DNA of 64,000 nt from Berberis thunbergii. Taxonomy: Eukaryota > Streptophyta > Magnoliopsida > Ranunculales > Berberidaceae. The translations under genes were made by a program, and so were the position numbers. Numbering within the stretch: position 1 is the stretch's first letter; each line of letters starts with the position of its first letter. Below are positions 54,935 to 64,000 of the stretch, one piece after another. The stretch lies in assembly GCA_003290165.1 (NCBI GenBank), contig QNQO01010763.1:1-64000 (forward strand), given 5' to 3'. The notes beneath the pieces are model-generated. The model ran no database searches, was not told the DNA's origin, and was given only the letters and a program-made list of their open reading frames with translations.

Positions 54935-57785
54935 ATTCTTGTGTGCTTTATAACAGATCTGAATGATATTTTTATGTGCTTCTTACTTTCTTCTCTTCGA
55001 GTAAAGAACATCAGAGTTACTCAATGGAATGAAGATAAAACAAGTAGTCGTCCGGGAGGCAAGAAAAAAATGGCTGGGGAATTTTACCACTGATCATCTT
55101 ACCAAGGGAACCAGTTTTGATCATAGACTTGGAGCAATGAATCTTCATGCTCTCCTTAATCAAAAGAGGTGGTGAATATTCAGACTAAACATAAAGGAAG
55201 AACTCTCTGTATCATTTGGTTTGGTAGCACCTCCTTCACTAATTCTCACATAAGCATGTTTCTACATGATCTACCAGTGCAAAAGTATCTCACGGTGATA
55301 GTGTTTGGATCATACTACAAGACGTCCCTCTCCACTGATTCATTTGAATACTAGTTGCTCCGTGGATAATGATATAACAAGAAAACGATAAGACAATTGT
55401 TATGAGGGAATTGAAAACCCTTTCCTTTACGCCTCAACAATGTTGCTTTATGTGATCCACGAACCGATAGAGAATGACCAACTTGGTCATCTTGGCAATA
55501 CATCTTGTTGATTTTATGCAATAAAGCAATACACCCTCGCCACTCAAACATCATAGTAGAATAAGGCTGTAAGGACCAACGAATAGCAATATATGAATTA
55601 TTGGTTCAAGTGCCACCATAACTGGAAAAAGAATCCTATATTCCTTCACATAAAATGCTTAGGGTCCCCTCAGACAGGACACCGCTGGATGTGAATCTTG
55701 ATCAATTGCGCATGTGTGTTATGTTGTGATTATAGAGGGATGCCCTGGCTTGCTTCCTCAAAGCAAATTAATGAGTGATTAATTAGGGAAGCAGGGCCAT
55801 GATCAAGAGTTACAGTGCTGCTGCTGCTGCTACCCCATAACGTAGATGATGAGGGTTCGATGCTCTGACTCTGAAACTCAATTTCTTTTCCTAAGAGTTT
55901 GAAGGAAGATTGCTGTATTGTACTCTTCGTGATTGGGTCTGCAAGAAACAAGGATTCAAGGAGGAGAGGTTGTTCTGGCCTGCAGGAAATAAAGATTCAA
56001 GTAGGTGGAGAGAAGGATGATGTTGCGCTCGCTCTTGAACTAAAAACAAACAACAGAGAAGAATGAAGAAGAAGAAATGGTTGGTGATCTTCCCTGTAAG
56101 ACACCAAGATGCTCCTTTCTTAACCGGCAAGTCAGTCATGAAGCTATATAGGGTCAAAGATGTTGTCCTCAATTTGATGATGCATCTAATTCATGGCCTT
56201 TATAGTTGATCGCTAGGAACGGGTGTGATAAACAAACGGATCCAACAAACTTAAATTTAGACCCTGTCCTCTATATATTGTAATAGTTTCGAGTTTGAGT
56301 GTTACTATATTGTTCAACTTAGTGTTTGGTTGATTCAGCCTTCGAGTTTGCTATGCTTAACTTAATTTTATGTTATGATTTCCAGTACTGATGGTCAGAG
56401 CCTAAGTTGGACAAATTTAAGACCCCAACTCAAAGCTAATACAAATAAGTAGACCAAATCTATATTTTGGAATTGATTTTAAACCGACTTCCTTGGCCGG
56501 GTGATGGATTTCTATTTTTCATAATTATAAAGGCGCCATCAACAATATGTGCAACTCAAGCATCCATCCTCTCCCAGAAGATGGAAATATTCGAGATCAA
56601 GCTTGAAATGATTCATATTTTTAATATAATTATATCAAACTTTTAATTTATTTATATATGGACATAATATTATACATCAACATCAGTGTGAAGATAAATA
56701 AATGTTAATTGATGATAGCACAACAAATGTTTAGCAGGCTAGGAAAAGCAATTTGGCGTAAGGGGAATGTACATATCATCACGCACATTCCATGGTTGAA
56801 AGTACCAAATGCGAAAGCAACTGTGGCTGACTGAGGGGTATATTGCAAAAAGAAGGTAATATGCTGAGGGGACCCCTAGCAATCAGGACACAGTAATGAT
56901 ATTCTTGTGTGCTTTTTAAGTTCTGAATGATATTTTTGTGCGCTTACTTTCTTTTCTCCGAGTAAAGAACAACAAAGTTACTCAAAGGAATGAAGAGAAA
57001 ACAAGTAGTCGTCCGGGAGGCAAGAAAAAAAAGGCTGGGGAATTTTACCACTAGCCATCTTACCAAGGCAGCCAGTTTTGATCATAGACTCAGAGCAATG
57101 AATCTTCATGTTCTCCTTAATCAAAAGAGGTGGTGAATATACAAACTACTGATTGCACCTCTGTATCATTCGGTTTGTAGCACCCTCCTTCACTAATTGC
57201 AACTCATCCTGTGCTGAGCAACATAATTATCACAAAAGCATGTTTCCACATGATCTACAAGTGCAAAAGTTTCCCATGGTGATATGACGGAAGCATAATT
57301 TGTTTCTTCATGCTCCCAATGTAGGGATCATATTATAACACGTCCCCTCCAATAATCCATTTGAATACTAGTTGCTCCGTTGATAATGATGTAACAAGAA
57401 ACGATAAGAATTGTTATGAGGGAAATGAAAACCCTTTCCTTTACACATCAACAATGTTGCTTTATATGATCCTCCAATCGCTATAGAATGGCCTCAACTT
57501 TATCATCATTGGCATTTCATCTTGTTGATTTATCATTTATGTAATACACCGATACATTCTCGCCACGCAAACATCATAGCAGAGTAAGCCCTTAGAGACC
57601 TGTATATGAATTAAAACCAGATTTCCTAGGAAGGGTGGTAGATCATGAATACCATTATTGGTTCTAGTGCCAAATACATGTTTCACCTTAACTGAAAACT
57701 GAAAACTGGAAAAAGAATCCTATATTACTTTACATAAAATGCTTAGGGCCCCCTCAGACAGGATACCACTCAATGTGAAATCTAT

Positions 57786-58497
57786 ATTCCTGTACATTTT
57801 TTTTTACTATTTTTCAAGTTGGTGAAATTATAGATTTGCGAAATATTTAAGGTGTTATAGTGTGATTCAGTCAATTCTGTCTCAAGGAGAAAAGCAAGGG
57901 AATTGTTTCTAATGTATTACTCTACATCTTGTCCATTGATCTCATTAGTAAAAACAGTAGGAGGTCTTAAATGAAAAATGCATAAACTTACTATATGTCA
58001 GCAACACTATCAAGCTTTTGTTACTAAGAAAGAGTTGAAGGGAGTAGAAGAACGTGGTTAAGGAATTGGGAATGAATTTAACAGACATTTAAGAATAGCA
58101 AGGATGCAAACTGAAAGTAGCACAAAATTTGCGTTAATAATCTCCAGTTAGTTGTTGAAATTATCAAAAAAATTACGGAGCCTGGAATTTAGTGCCTAAA
58201 TGGTACCAAGCACATGTTCTATGAAGTGGCAATTTGACTCATTTGACTTTCGCAGCTCCAAAAAATTTGTCTCCTTCACCACGCCATTGTTGTTTGTCTC
58301 CTCCACCTCGCCGTTGTCGAAGGTGAGTTCCTCCTCCAATAAGCATATAATGTTAAGGCTATCACATTCAGATGCAATATCATACTCCACCTCGTTGTTG
58401 CCGAAGGTGAGTTCCTTCTCTCAATATGCAACAATCCAGATTCCAGACAATAACGTTGCAATCCCACTCGATAGTGTCACTTTCATTGATCCAAAAG
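57786..58497. other. Flank of element F, no gene recognised
   Basis: AT-rich sequence, then at 58,180-58,497 a mixed stretch with a short duplication (CTCG.CGTTGTCGAAGGTGA type, at about 58,307-58,336 and 58,390-58,419, 84 bp apart). It is open on both strands for about 100 codons (58,200-58,514 plus; 58,196-58,390 minus) but matches no family I know. Element F is inserted at its end. Confidence 0.4.
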
Positions 58498-58972
58498 TGA
58501 CACCGAACAAATGAAAAGATGTTATGATGTAGTTTCGCAGATGTGAAATGATAAGGAATACTCGTCACTCAAGAAATCCACCAAGAGATAAGAGTAAGAA
58601 GATGATAAATATCTCGCCACTCTAAGGAATCCATTAAAGAGATAAGAAACAGAAAATCGTCACTCTATGGAATCCACCAAAGAGATAAGAGTATGGGATT
58701 AGGAAGAACACTCTTCACTAACAATATATTCTGAATTTGTAATCTTAGTTGCTATTTCATTATTAGGGATTAGCTTATGTAAGAATCATGGAACATCCAT
58801 CCATGAATAGGTTCATCCCTAACTACACTAATACATGTATTTTAATTAATGACAATCAGAAATAATTTTAAAATACATGAATGCATCAAGTTCCAAGGTG
58901 AATGCATCAAGCCCTTCAATTAACCAAATGAAGTTCAAACCTGTTCATATGGATGGACTTGATTCGGTGTCA
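58498..58972 (-). repeat. 3' LTR of element F
   Basis: It aligns with 63,343-63,801 throughout. It contains three spaced copies of CTCTTATCTCTTTGGTGGAT-type text (minus orientation), seen on the plus strand as GAATCCACCAAAGAGATAAG repeats at about 58,577, 58,630 and 58,672. Confidence 0.92.
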
Positions 58973-60070
58973 TACGCTTCCGTTTTGCGTGAACTCATCT
59001 TTGAGTTCTCGTCACACTTGTCATCGATGAATGGAGAAAGATCTGCGACATTAAATGTTGCTGACACACCATAATCTTCTGGAAGCTCAATTTTATAAGC
59101 ATTTTCTACGATCCGGTTAAGTGCCTTGAAAGGACCATCGGCTCGTGGTTTTAACTTCGCATGCTTGCCTTGAGGAAATTGTTCCCGGCGAAGATGAATC
59201 CATACTAAATCTTTTTCTTTGACTGTAGCTGGTTTTCTGTGCTTATTAGTTTGCCTTTGGTACTTTTCATTTTGCTTCATGATGTGATTTCGTACCTGCT
59301 CACGCAGTTCTTGATGTGGTTGGCTTGTTCAACGGCATCTCCACTGAATTGATAGTTTGTAGCAAGTGGAGCTAAGTCGAGGGGGCTCAAAGGATTCCAA
59401 CCATAGACTGTTAGAAAATGACTCCCAGTTGTTTGGCTTGCAAATCAATTATAGGCAAATTTTGCTTGAGGCAGAGTGAGATCCCACTGACGAATATTCT
59501 TGCCCACCAAACTTCGTAGAAGATTTCCTAGACTATGGTTCACAGCTTCGGTCTGAACATCAGTCTGAGGGTGATGTGAGGAACTGAATTGTAACTTAGT
59601 TCCCATTTTTCGCTCTAAGGTCCTCCAAAAGTGTCTTACAAATTTAGAGTCTCGATCTGATGTGATAGTTCTAGGAATGCCATGTAGCCTGACAATTTCT
59701 TTAAAGTAGCAGTGCGTGTAGCATCTAGAGTCTTTTCGCATGGCACGAAATGAACCATCTTTGAAAATCTATCTACATGCAACAACCATAATAGAGTCTT
59801 TGTGCCTCTGTGTCCGCGTAGTTCAACTACAAAGTCAATGCTCACATCTTCGCAGGGAGCCACTGGAACTTGAAGTGGAGTGTACAATCCGATGTTTTGA
59901 CCATGAGTTTTGGCAATATGACAAACTCTACACATTTCCACATGTTTTGCAACATCACGAGACATTCGCGGCCAATAAAAATGTTCTTCAATCAGTGATA
60001 GAGTTTTGCCTCTGCCAAAGTGTCTTGCTAAACCACCATCATGAGCCTTTGCAATGATAACTTCCCTCAA
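58945..60070 (-). pseudogene. Integrase of element F
   Basis: The zinc finger is visible: AHDGGLARHFGRGKTL (H...H), then CRVCHIAK (C..C), about 60,045-59,930. The core follows: VSIDFVVELRG, LHVDRFSKMVHFVPCEKTLD; after a frameshift, HGIPRTITSDRDSKFVRHFW and SHHPQTDVQTEAVNHSLGNL. C-terminal part (59,280-58,945): KDLVWIHLRREQFPQGKHAK, NAYKIELPEDYGVSATFNVA and DLSPF. No chromodomain is recognisable after it. Frame breaks near 59,690 and 59,440. Confidence 0.88.
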
Positions 60071-61400
60071 CGAACATTCTGGAACGCAAAGTCGTATTCT
60101 TTGAAGACAAATTCTTCTTGCAAAATATAAGAGTCACAAGATCCATCCGAGCATTCAATCCACATCTTTTAAAGAAAGGATAATCTTGATACAATTCTTT
60201 CAACACTTCAAACCCCAATACTTTCACTTGAATAGTGTTTAGGAAAGCATGTAGCTTGCTCAGAGCATCTGCGACTTGATTCAGTTTGCTTGACTTGTGC
60301 TTGATGTGAAAAATATAGGCTTGTAAGAATTCAACCCACTTTGCATGCTTGTTGTTCAACTTGTGTTGTCAATTAATAAATCGCAGTGCTTCATGATTAG
60401 AAAAGAAAATGAACTCTTTATAAATGAGATAATGCCTCCAGTGATTCAAGGATCGAACAATAGCATAATTTTTTTTGTCATAGGTAGAATACCTTGAGCG
60501 AGCAAGATTTTATTTTTCACTGAAAAAGGCAATAGGTTTACCTTTTTGGCTGAGCATAGCACTTATCCCGACATGATGCATCACAATTCACTTCGAACAC
60601 TTTGTTGAAATCGGGAAGCACAAGAATAAAAGCTTCGGTCATCTTCTTCTTTATCAATTCAAAACTCTCCTATGCTTTTGGATTCCACTAAAACTTCCTT
60701 CTTTAAGCATTCTGTAATTGGAGTGATAATAATACTGATTCCTCTGATAAAACGTTGGTAAAAAGAAGCCAAGCCATGGAAACTTTAAATGTCATGAAGT
60801 GTTGTGGGAATCGGCCAACTTGTAATAACTAGCTTCAACCTTATTAGGGTCCACCATAATTCCATCTCCAGAAACAACATAACCCAAAAATGTTAACTTG
60901 TTGGTTAGAAATTCACACTTCTTCAGGTTCGCAAATAAATTTTGCTCACGTAACACCTGAAACACTTAGTGTAAATGCTCCAAATGGGACTTCTGATCCT
61001 TGATGAAGATGAGGATGTCATTGAAGTACACGACCACAAACTTCCCAATAAAAGATTTGAAAATATGATTCATGAGCCGCATAAAAGTACTCGGAGCATT
61101 AGATAACCCAAAGGGCATTACCATCAATTCATATAAACCATCTCTAGTTCTGAAAGCAGCCTTTCATTCATATCTAGGTCTTATGCGAATTTGATGAATA
61201 TCCACTTTGCAAGTCAATTTATGAGACAATTGTTGCTCCATGAAGTTAATCAATGAGATCATCAAGTCGAGGAATGGGAAACTGGTACTTGATGGTGATT
61301 TTTGTTCACTGCCCTGCTATCTACACACACTCTCCACGAATCATCTTTCTTGGGCACAAGCAATGAGGGTACAACACAGGGACTCATACTTCCTCTAATC
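60071..61400 (-). pseudogene. Reverse transcriptase and RNase H of element F
   Basis: RT motifs on the minus strand: [20 protein letters not shown] (about 61,130-61,070) and [11 protein letters not shown] (about 61,010-61,042), where the catalytic FDD has become FND. RNase H end and linker: HKSSKLNQVADALSKLHAFL (about 60,235-60,300). Frames between are broken by several stops and shifts, so no full-length product is possible. Confidence 0.8.
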
Positions 61401-61426
61401 AATCCCTTGGTCAACAATTTATTCAC

Positions 61427-62200
61427 CTACCCCTGCAAATCCTCAAACTCCTTGGGATTCATTCGATAAGTTGCATTATTAGGAATAATTGCACTAGGAA
61501 CAAAATCAATATGATGTTGAACACCTCTCATTGGGGGCAACGCTCCTGGAACGTCTTCTGTAACGACATCTTTGAATTCTTCAAATAACCTCCGCAGCAT
61601 GGGTGGGACTTCGGTAGCATTTTGATTTGATCCAACATCACTAGAATCAAAACCATGTTTTATGTTGCATCTCTCCAAGGATTTCAGACTTAGTTAATAA
61701 GTTATTTTCTTTTTCCTTGAGTTGCCCTTCACTTTTCTTTGCTTTTACAGGCCCTAGAATGATCTTTGCAACATCCTTCTCAAAAGAATAGGTGTTTTTG
61801 AACCCATCATGGATAACTTTTCAATCATAGTATCACAGTCTTCCAAGTAGTAGATGACAAACGTCCATAGGGACAATGTCGCACCACACTTCATTTTTAT
61901 AAGTCTTTCCAATGGAAAACTGAACTAAACTTCTTTTATCAACTCGTACCTCATTTCATTTTCGTAGCAAAAAAGTTTGTTCGGTTGCGGGTGTTTTTCA
62001 ATCTTAAGGTTCAGTTTTTCCACTATGGTGGTCGCAACTACGTTTTCGCAGCTTCCCTCATCAATGATGACATCACAAACACTTCCATGGGAGGTACGCC
62101 TCGTTTGAAAAATATTGTTCAGCTGCGGATCACCTTCCTCAACTGGAGTTGACTTCAAACTACGACTAATGACCAAGCTTGCTCCTTCGTCACCATACAT
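61427..62200 (-). pseudogene. Protease and protease-RT linker of element F
   Basis: The protease-like segment 62,200-61,925 has GSVCDVIIDEGSCENVVATT with D-E-G-S at the active site (DGGS or DSGS is usual), then LVISRSLK upstream and KLNLKIEKHPQPNKLF downstream. The linker to RT (61,678-61,427) reads LFEEFKDVVTEDVPGALPPM and HIDFVPSAIIPNNATYRMNP, the usual entry to gypsy RT. A frameshift separates the two. Confidence 0.82.
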
Positions 62201-62275
62201 AATCTCGTCATCATACTTCGGATCTCCATCTTCTTGGAAAACACCTCTTCACCAGGTTCTCTTTCTACCTCCTCA

Positions 62276-63303
62276 ATAAGTAAAACTATTTTCCGATTTG
62301 GACACTCTGAAGCAATGTGATCAAACCCCTGGCATTTAAAGCATCAGACAGTTGTTGAACGATTAGAACTTGTCGTTGCATCTGGTCTCTGAAATGACTT
62401 TGACCCCATATCTGACTTCGTACTGACTCGCGAAGTAGGAGTTCCCTTTGCAACATTGGTAGTGTTAAAATAAACACCTTTTGCCCTGCCCTATTTGGTC
62501 TATGACCTACTTCCACTGTTGTGACATTCCTTCAATTGCCTTTACACCTTTAAAGAAAGCTTCACCACGACATTGAAGGTCCAATACTGTTGTAATTGGA
62601 CTATGTTGCATATGTCATTTCGTAGGCCTCCCAAGTATCGTGCAATAGTTTGCTTTTTTGGTTCATCAAGATCACAGAGCATTCCAAGATTTTCAAATTC
62701 TTTAGTGAACTCCTCTACTGATAAATCTTTTTGCTTGAAATTATGAACCTTCAAGAAAGAGTCTTGAAGATAATGATGTGCAAGAAACTTTTTCTTTGGT
62801 TCTTTCTTCATCTTGTCCCAAGTCTAGATTCGTTTCTTTCCTATTCGAATTCTCTATTTCTTCAAATGTTCCCACCAATGTGAAGAGTGTATTTTTAACT
62901 TAATAGCCTTTAAATTAACCTTTTGTTCCTCTACGATGACTTTGTAGTATATGAAGCCAATCAACAAACTCTTCAGCTTGCACATTTCCTTCAACTTCTA
63001 GAATGTTCACTTTCATGTCGGGAACTCGATGTTGATAATGATGATTTCTTCCTTGATGCTTCAGATGCTCATCTTCACTAGATCCATGGTCACTTGCATA
63101 ATAAAAATGATTAACACCTTCCCTTTCCGAAGATTCTGCTTCAAAATCATGATGAGACTCTTCCTGCTCCCGAGTTTCAACCCAAGCAAGTCGTTCCTGA
63201 AGCTGTTGCACTTGCCTTCTTAACTCCCTTTCGCATACTTGAGGTTCTTTATTGTAATGTTCACCATGTCCTCCACTTCCACCATGAGCACCACGACTAG
63301 TCA
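62276..63303 (-). pseudogene. Gag of element F with CCHC zinc knuckle
   Basis: Probable start ATG 63,303 (MTSRGAHGGSGGHGEHY), then a coiled-coil-like RELRRQVQQLQERLAWVE and NILEVEGNVQAEEFVDWLH. After a stop and frameshift the capsid core follows: AHHYLQDSFLKVHNFKQKDL, SVEEFTKEFENLGMLCDLDE, KKQTIARYLGGLRNDI. The zinc knuckle CFKCQGFDHIASEC (C-x2-C-x4-H-x4-C) lies at about 62,298-62,341 in another frame. Confidence 0.85.
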
Positions 63304-63327
63304 TTTGTAGAGAATAACCTGAGTTTT

Positions 63328-63338
63328 CTTTGATACCA
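63328..63338 (-). promoter_or_regulatory. Primer-binding site of element F (initiator tRNA-Met type)
   Basis: A few bases after the 5' LTR the minus strand reads TGGTATCAAAG, close to the TGGTATCAGAG complement of plant initiator tRNA-Met commonly used by LTR elements. Confidence 0.7.
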
Positions 63339-63342
63339 AAAG

Positions 63343-63801
63343 TGACACCGGACAAATGAAAGGATGTTATGATGTAATTTCGCAAATGCAAAATGATAAG
63401 GAATACTCGTCACTCATGGAATCCACTAAGAGATAAGAGTAAGAAGATGAAAGATATCTCGCCACTCTAAGGAATCCACCAAAGAGATAAGAGATAGAAA
63501 CTCGTCACTCTGTGGAATCCACCAAAGAGATAAGAGTATGGGATTAGGAAGAACACTCTTCACTAACAATATATTATGAATTTGCAATCTTAATTAGTTG
63601 CTATTTCATTCTTAGGGACTAGCTTATATAGGAATCATGAAGCGTCTCTCCATGAATAGATTCATCCCTAATTAATACTAATACATGTATCTTAATTAAT
63701 GACAATCATATATAATTTTAAAATACATGAATGCATCAAGCCCTTCACTTAACCAAATGAAGTTAAAACTCGTTCATATGGATGGGCTAGATCCGGTATC
63801 A
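63343..63801 (-). repeat. 5' LTR of element F
   Basis: Partner of 58,498-58,972. Its ends are TGACACCGGAC (plus-strand left) and GATCCGGTATCA (right, decayed from GGTGTCA). It contains the same GAGATAAGAG repeats. Confidence 0.92.
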
Positions 63802-63806
63802 AAAAG

Positions 63807-64000
63807 CAAGCATTGATAATGGTTTTTCTATAATGCTTTTATATATTGTGAAGAACATCACAGAAGAATTGCATTTCAAAATGGTATTTCTTTAGCAATT
63901 TCGGGAAATTTACGCAGTGTAGTCATTCATTTGATTATTTCTGAATGATTGGATCAAGTAATTTTACTTGAGCAAATACTGGAAAAAGGGATTTTTATTT
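63807..64000. other. Right flank of element F
   Basis: AT-rich sequence continuing the site interrupted by element F. No coding or repeat signal is visible before the window ends. Confidence 0.5.

Larger units (their letters stand above)
52385..57785. repeat. Tandem duplication of a 2-3 kb non-coding unit
   Basis: The phrase ATGCTTAGGG..CCC.TCAGACAGGA, then ACACCGCTGGATGTGAATCT, occurs at about 52,408, 55,655 and 57,738. The region 53,774-55,700 aligns with 56,077-57,785: both start ATGGTTGGTGATCTTCCCTG and share the blocks GATGTTGTCCTCAATTTGAT, GCACAACAAATGTTTAGCAG and GTCGTCCGGGAGGCAAG, with scattered small indels. Unit 2 also has about 1.2 kb (52,560-53,770) absent from unit 3, and a MITE. 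No convincing coding exon is seen in either copy. A short shared open stretch near 55,040-55,165 / 57,005-57,137 ends in RLGAMNLHALLNQKRW and a stop. Confidence 0.8.
58498..63801 (-). mobile_element. Ty3/gypsy element F, full structure, 5,304 bp, TSD AAAAG
   Basis: LTRs 58,498-58,972 and 63,343-63,801 begin TGACACCG and end CGGTGTCA (CCGGTATCA in one). AAAAG flanks both sides (58,493-58,497 and 63,802-63,806). On the minus strand the order is 5' LTR, PBS, gag with CCHC, protease, RT, RNase H, integrase, 3' LTR. The LTRs differ by scattered substitutions and short indels, including about 18 bp present only in the 58 kb copy. Coding regions have stops and frameshifts, and the RT active site is altered, so it is not autonomous. 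Confidence 0.93.

Overview
The window is nuclear DNA of a flowering plant, most likely a dicot. The evidence is its make-up: several classes of plant LTR retrotransposon, a plant LINE, CACTA, hAT-like and Mutator-like DNA elements, and fragments of recognisable plant genes (EIN2, PEX11, acyl-CoA oxidase, receptor-like kinases, a PIP kinase). I found no intact host gene. Nearly everything is transposon or a gene piece carried by one, and almost every coding stretch is broken by stops, frameshifts or deletions.

Region 1 (1-20,818) is a nest. The oldest layer is a minus-strand LINE: its reverse transcriptase lies at 20,818-20,050 and its 3' part at about 1,980-1,627 and 432-1. An hAT-like element (433-1,618) carrying a purine-biosynthesis exon split the 3' part. 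A copia retrotransposon (about 2,030-20,047), carrying a piece of EIN2 where gag should be, split the LINE again. A 12.7 kb CACTA element (4,634-17,371, TSD ATC) then split the copia integrase. It shows no transposase but carries intron-containing fragments of at least five host genes, all on the minus strand. A second CACTA (14,759-17,132, TSD ATT) sits inside it.

Region 2 (20,819-51,730) holds decayed Ty3/gypsy elements of the Tat type. Element A (20,819 to about 31,350, plus strand) has gag, protease, RT, two RNase H domains and integrase. After pol come tandem repeats, then an antisense ORF. Element B (31,351-34,252) keeps only that antisense ORF and a 3' LTR. Element C (34,271-45,084, minus strand) has both LTRs, gag, protease and the extra ORF but no visible RT or integrase. 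D (45,160-46,022) and E (about 47,062-51,730) are partial and have gag or gag-protease only. Two related ~1.8 kb solo LTRs interrupt A and C. In all three copies the antisense ORF has a short intron at the same place.

Region 3 (about 51,740-58,180) is non-coding as far as I can see. It is dominated by tandem duplication of a 2-3 kb unit. One copy has a 181 bp Mutator-type MITE whose empty site survives in the other copy.

Region 4 (58,498-63,801) is a complete but disabled minus-strand Ty3/gypsy element with 459-475 bp LTRs and TSD AAAAG. Boundaries stated to the base come from visible TSDs, TG..CA ends or splice sites; the rest are approximate.
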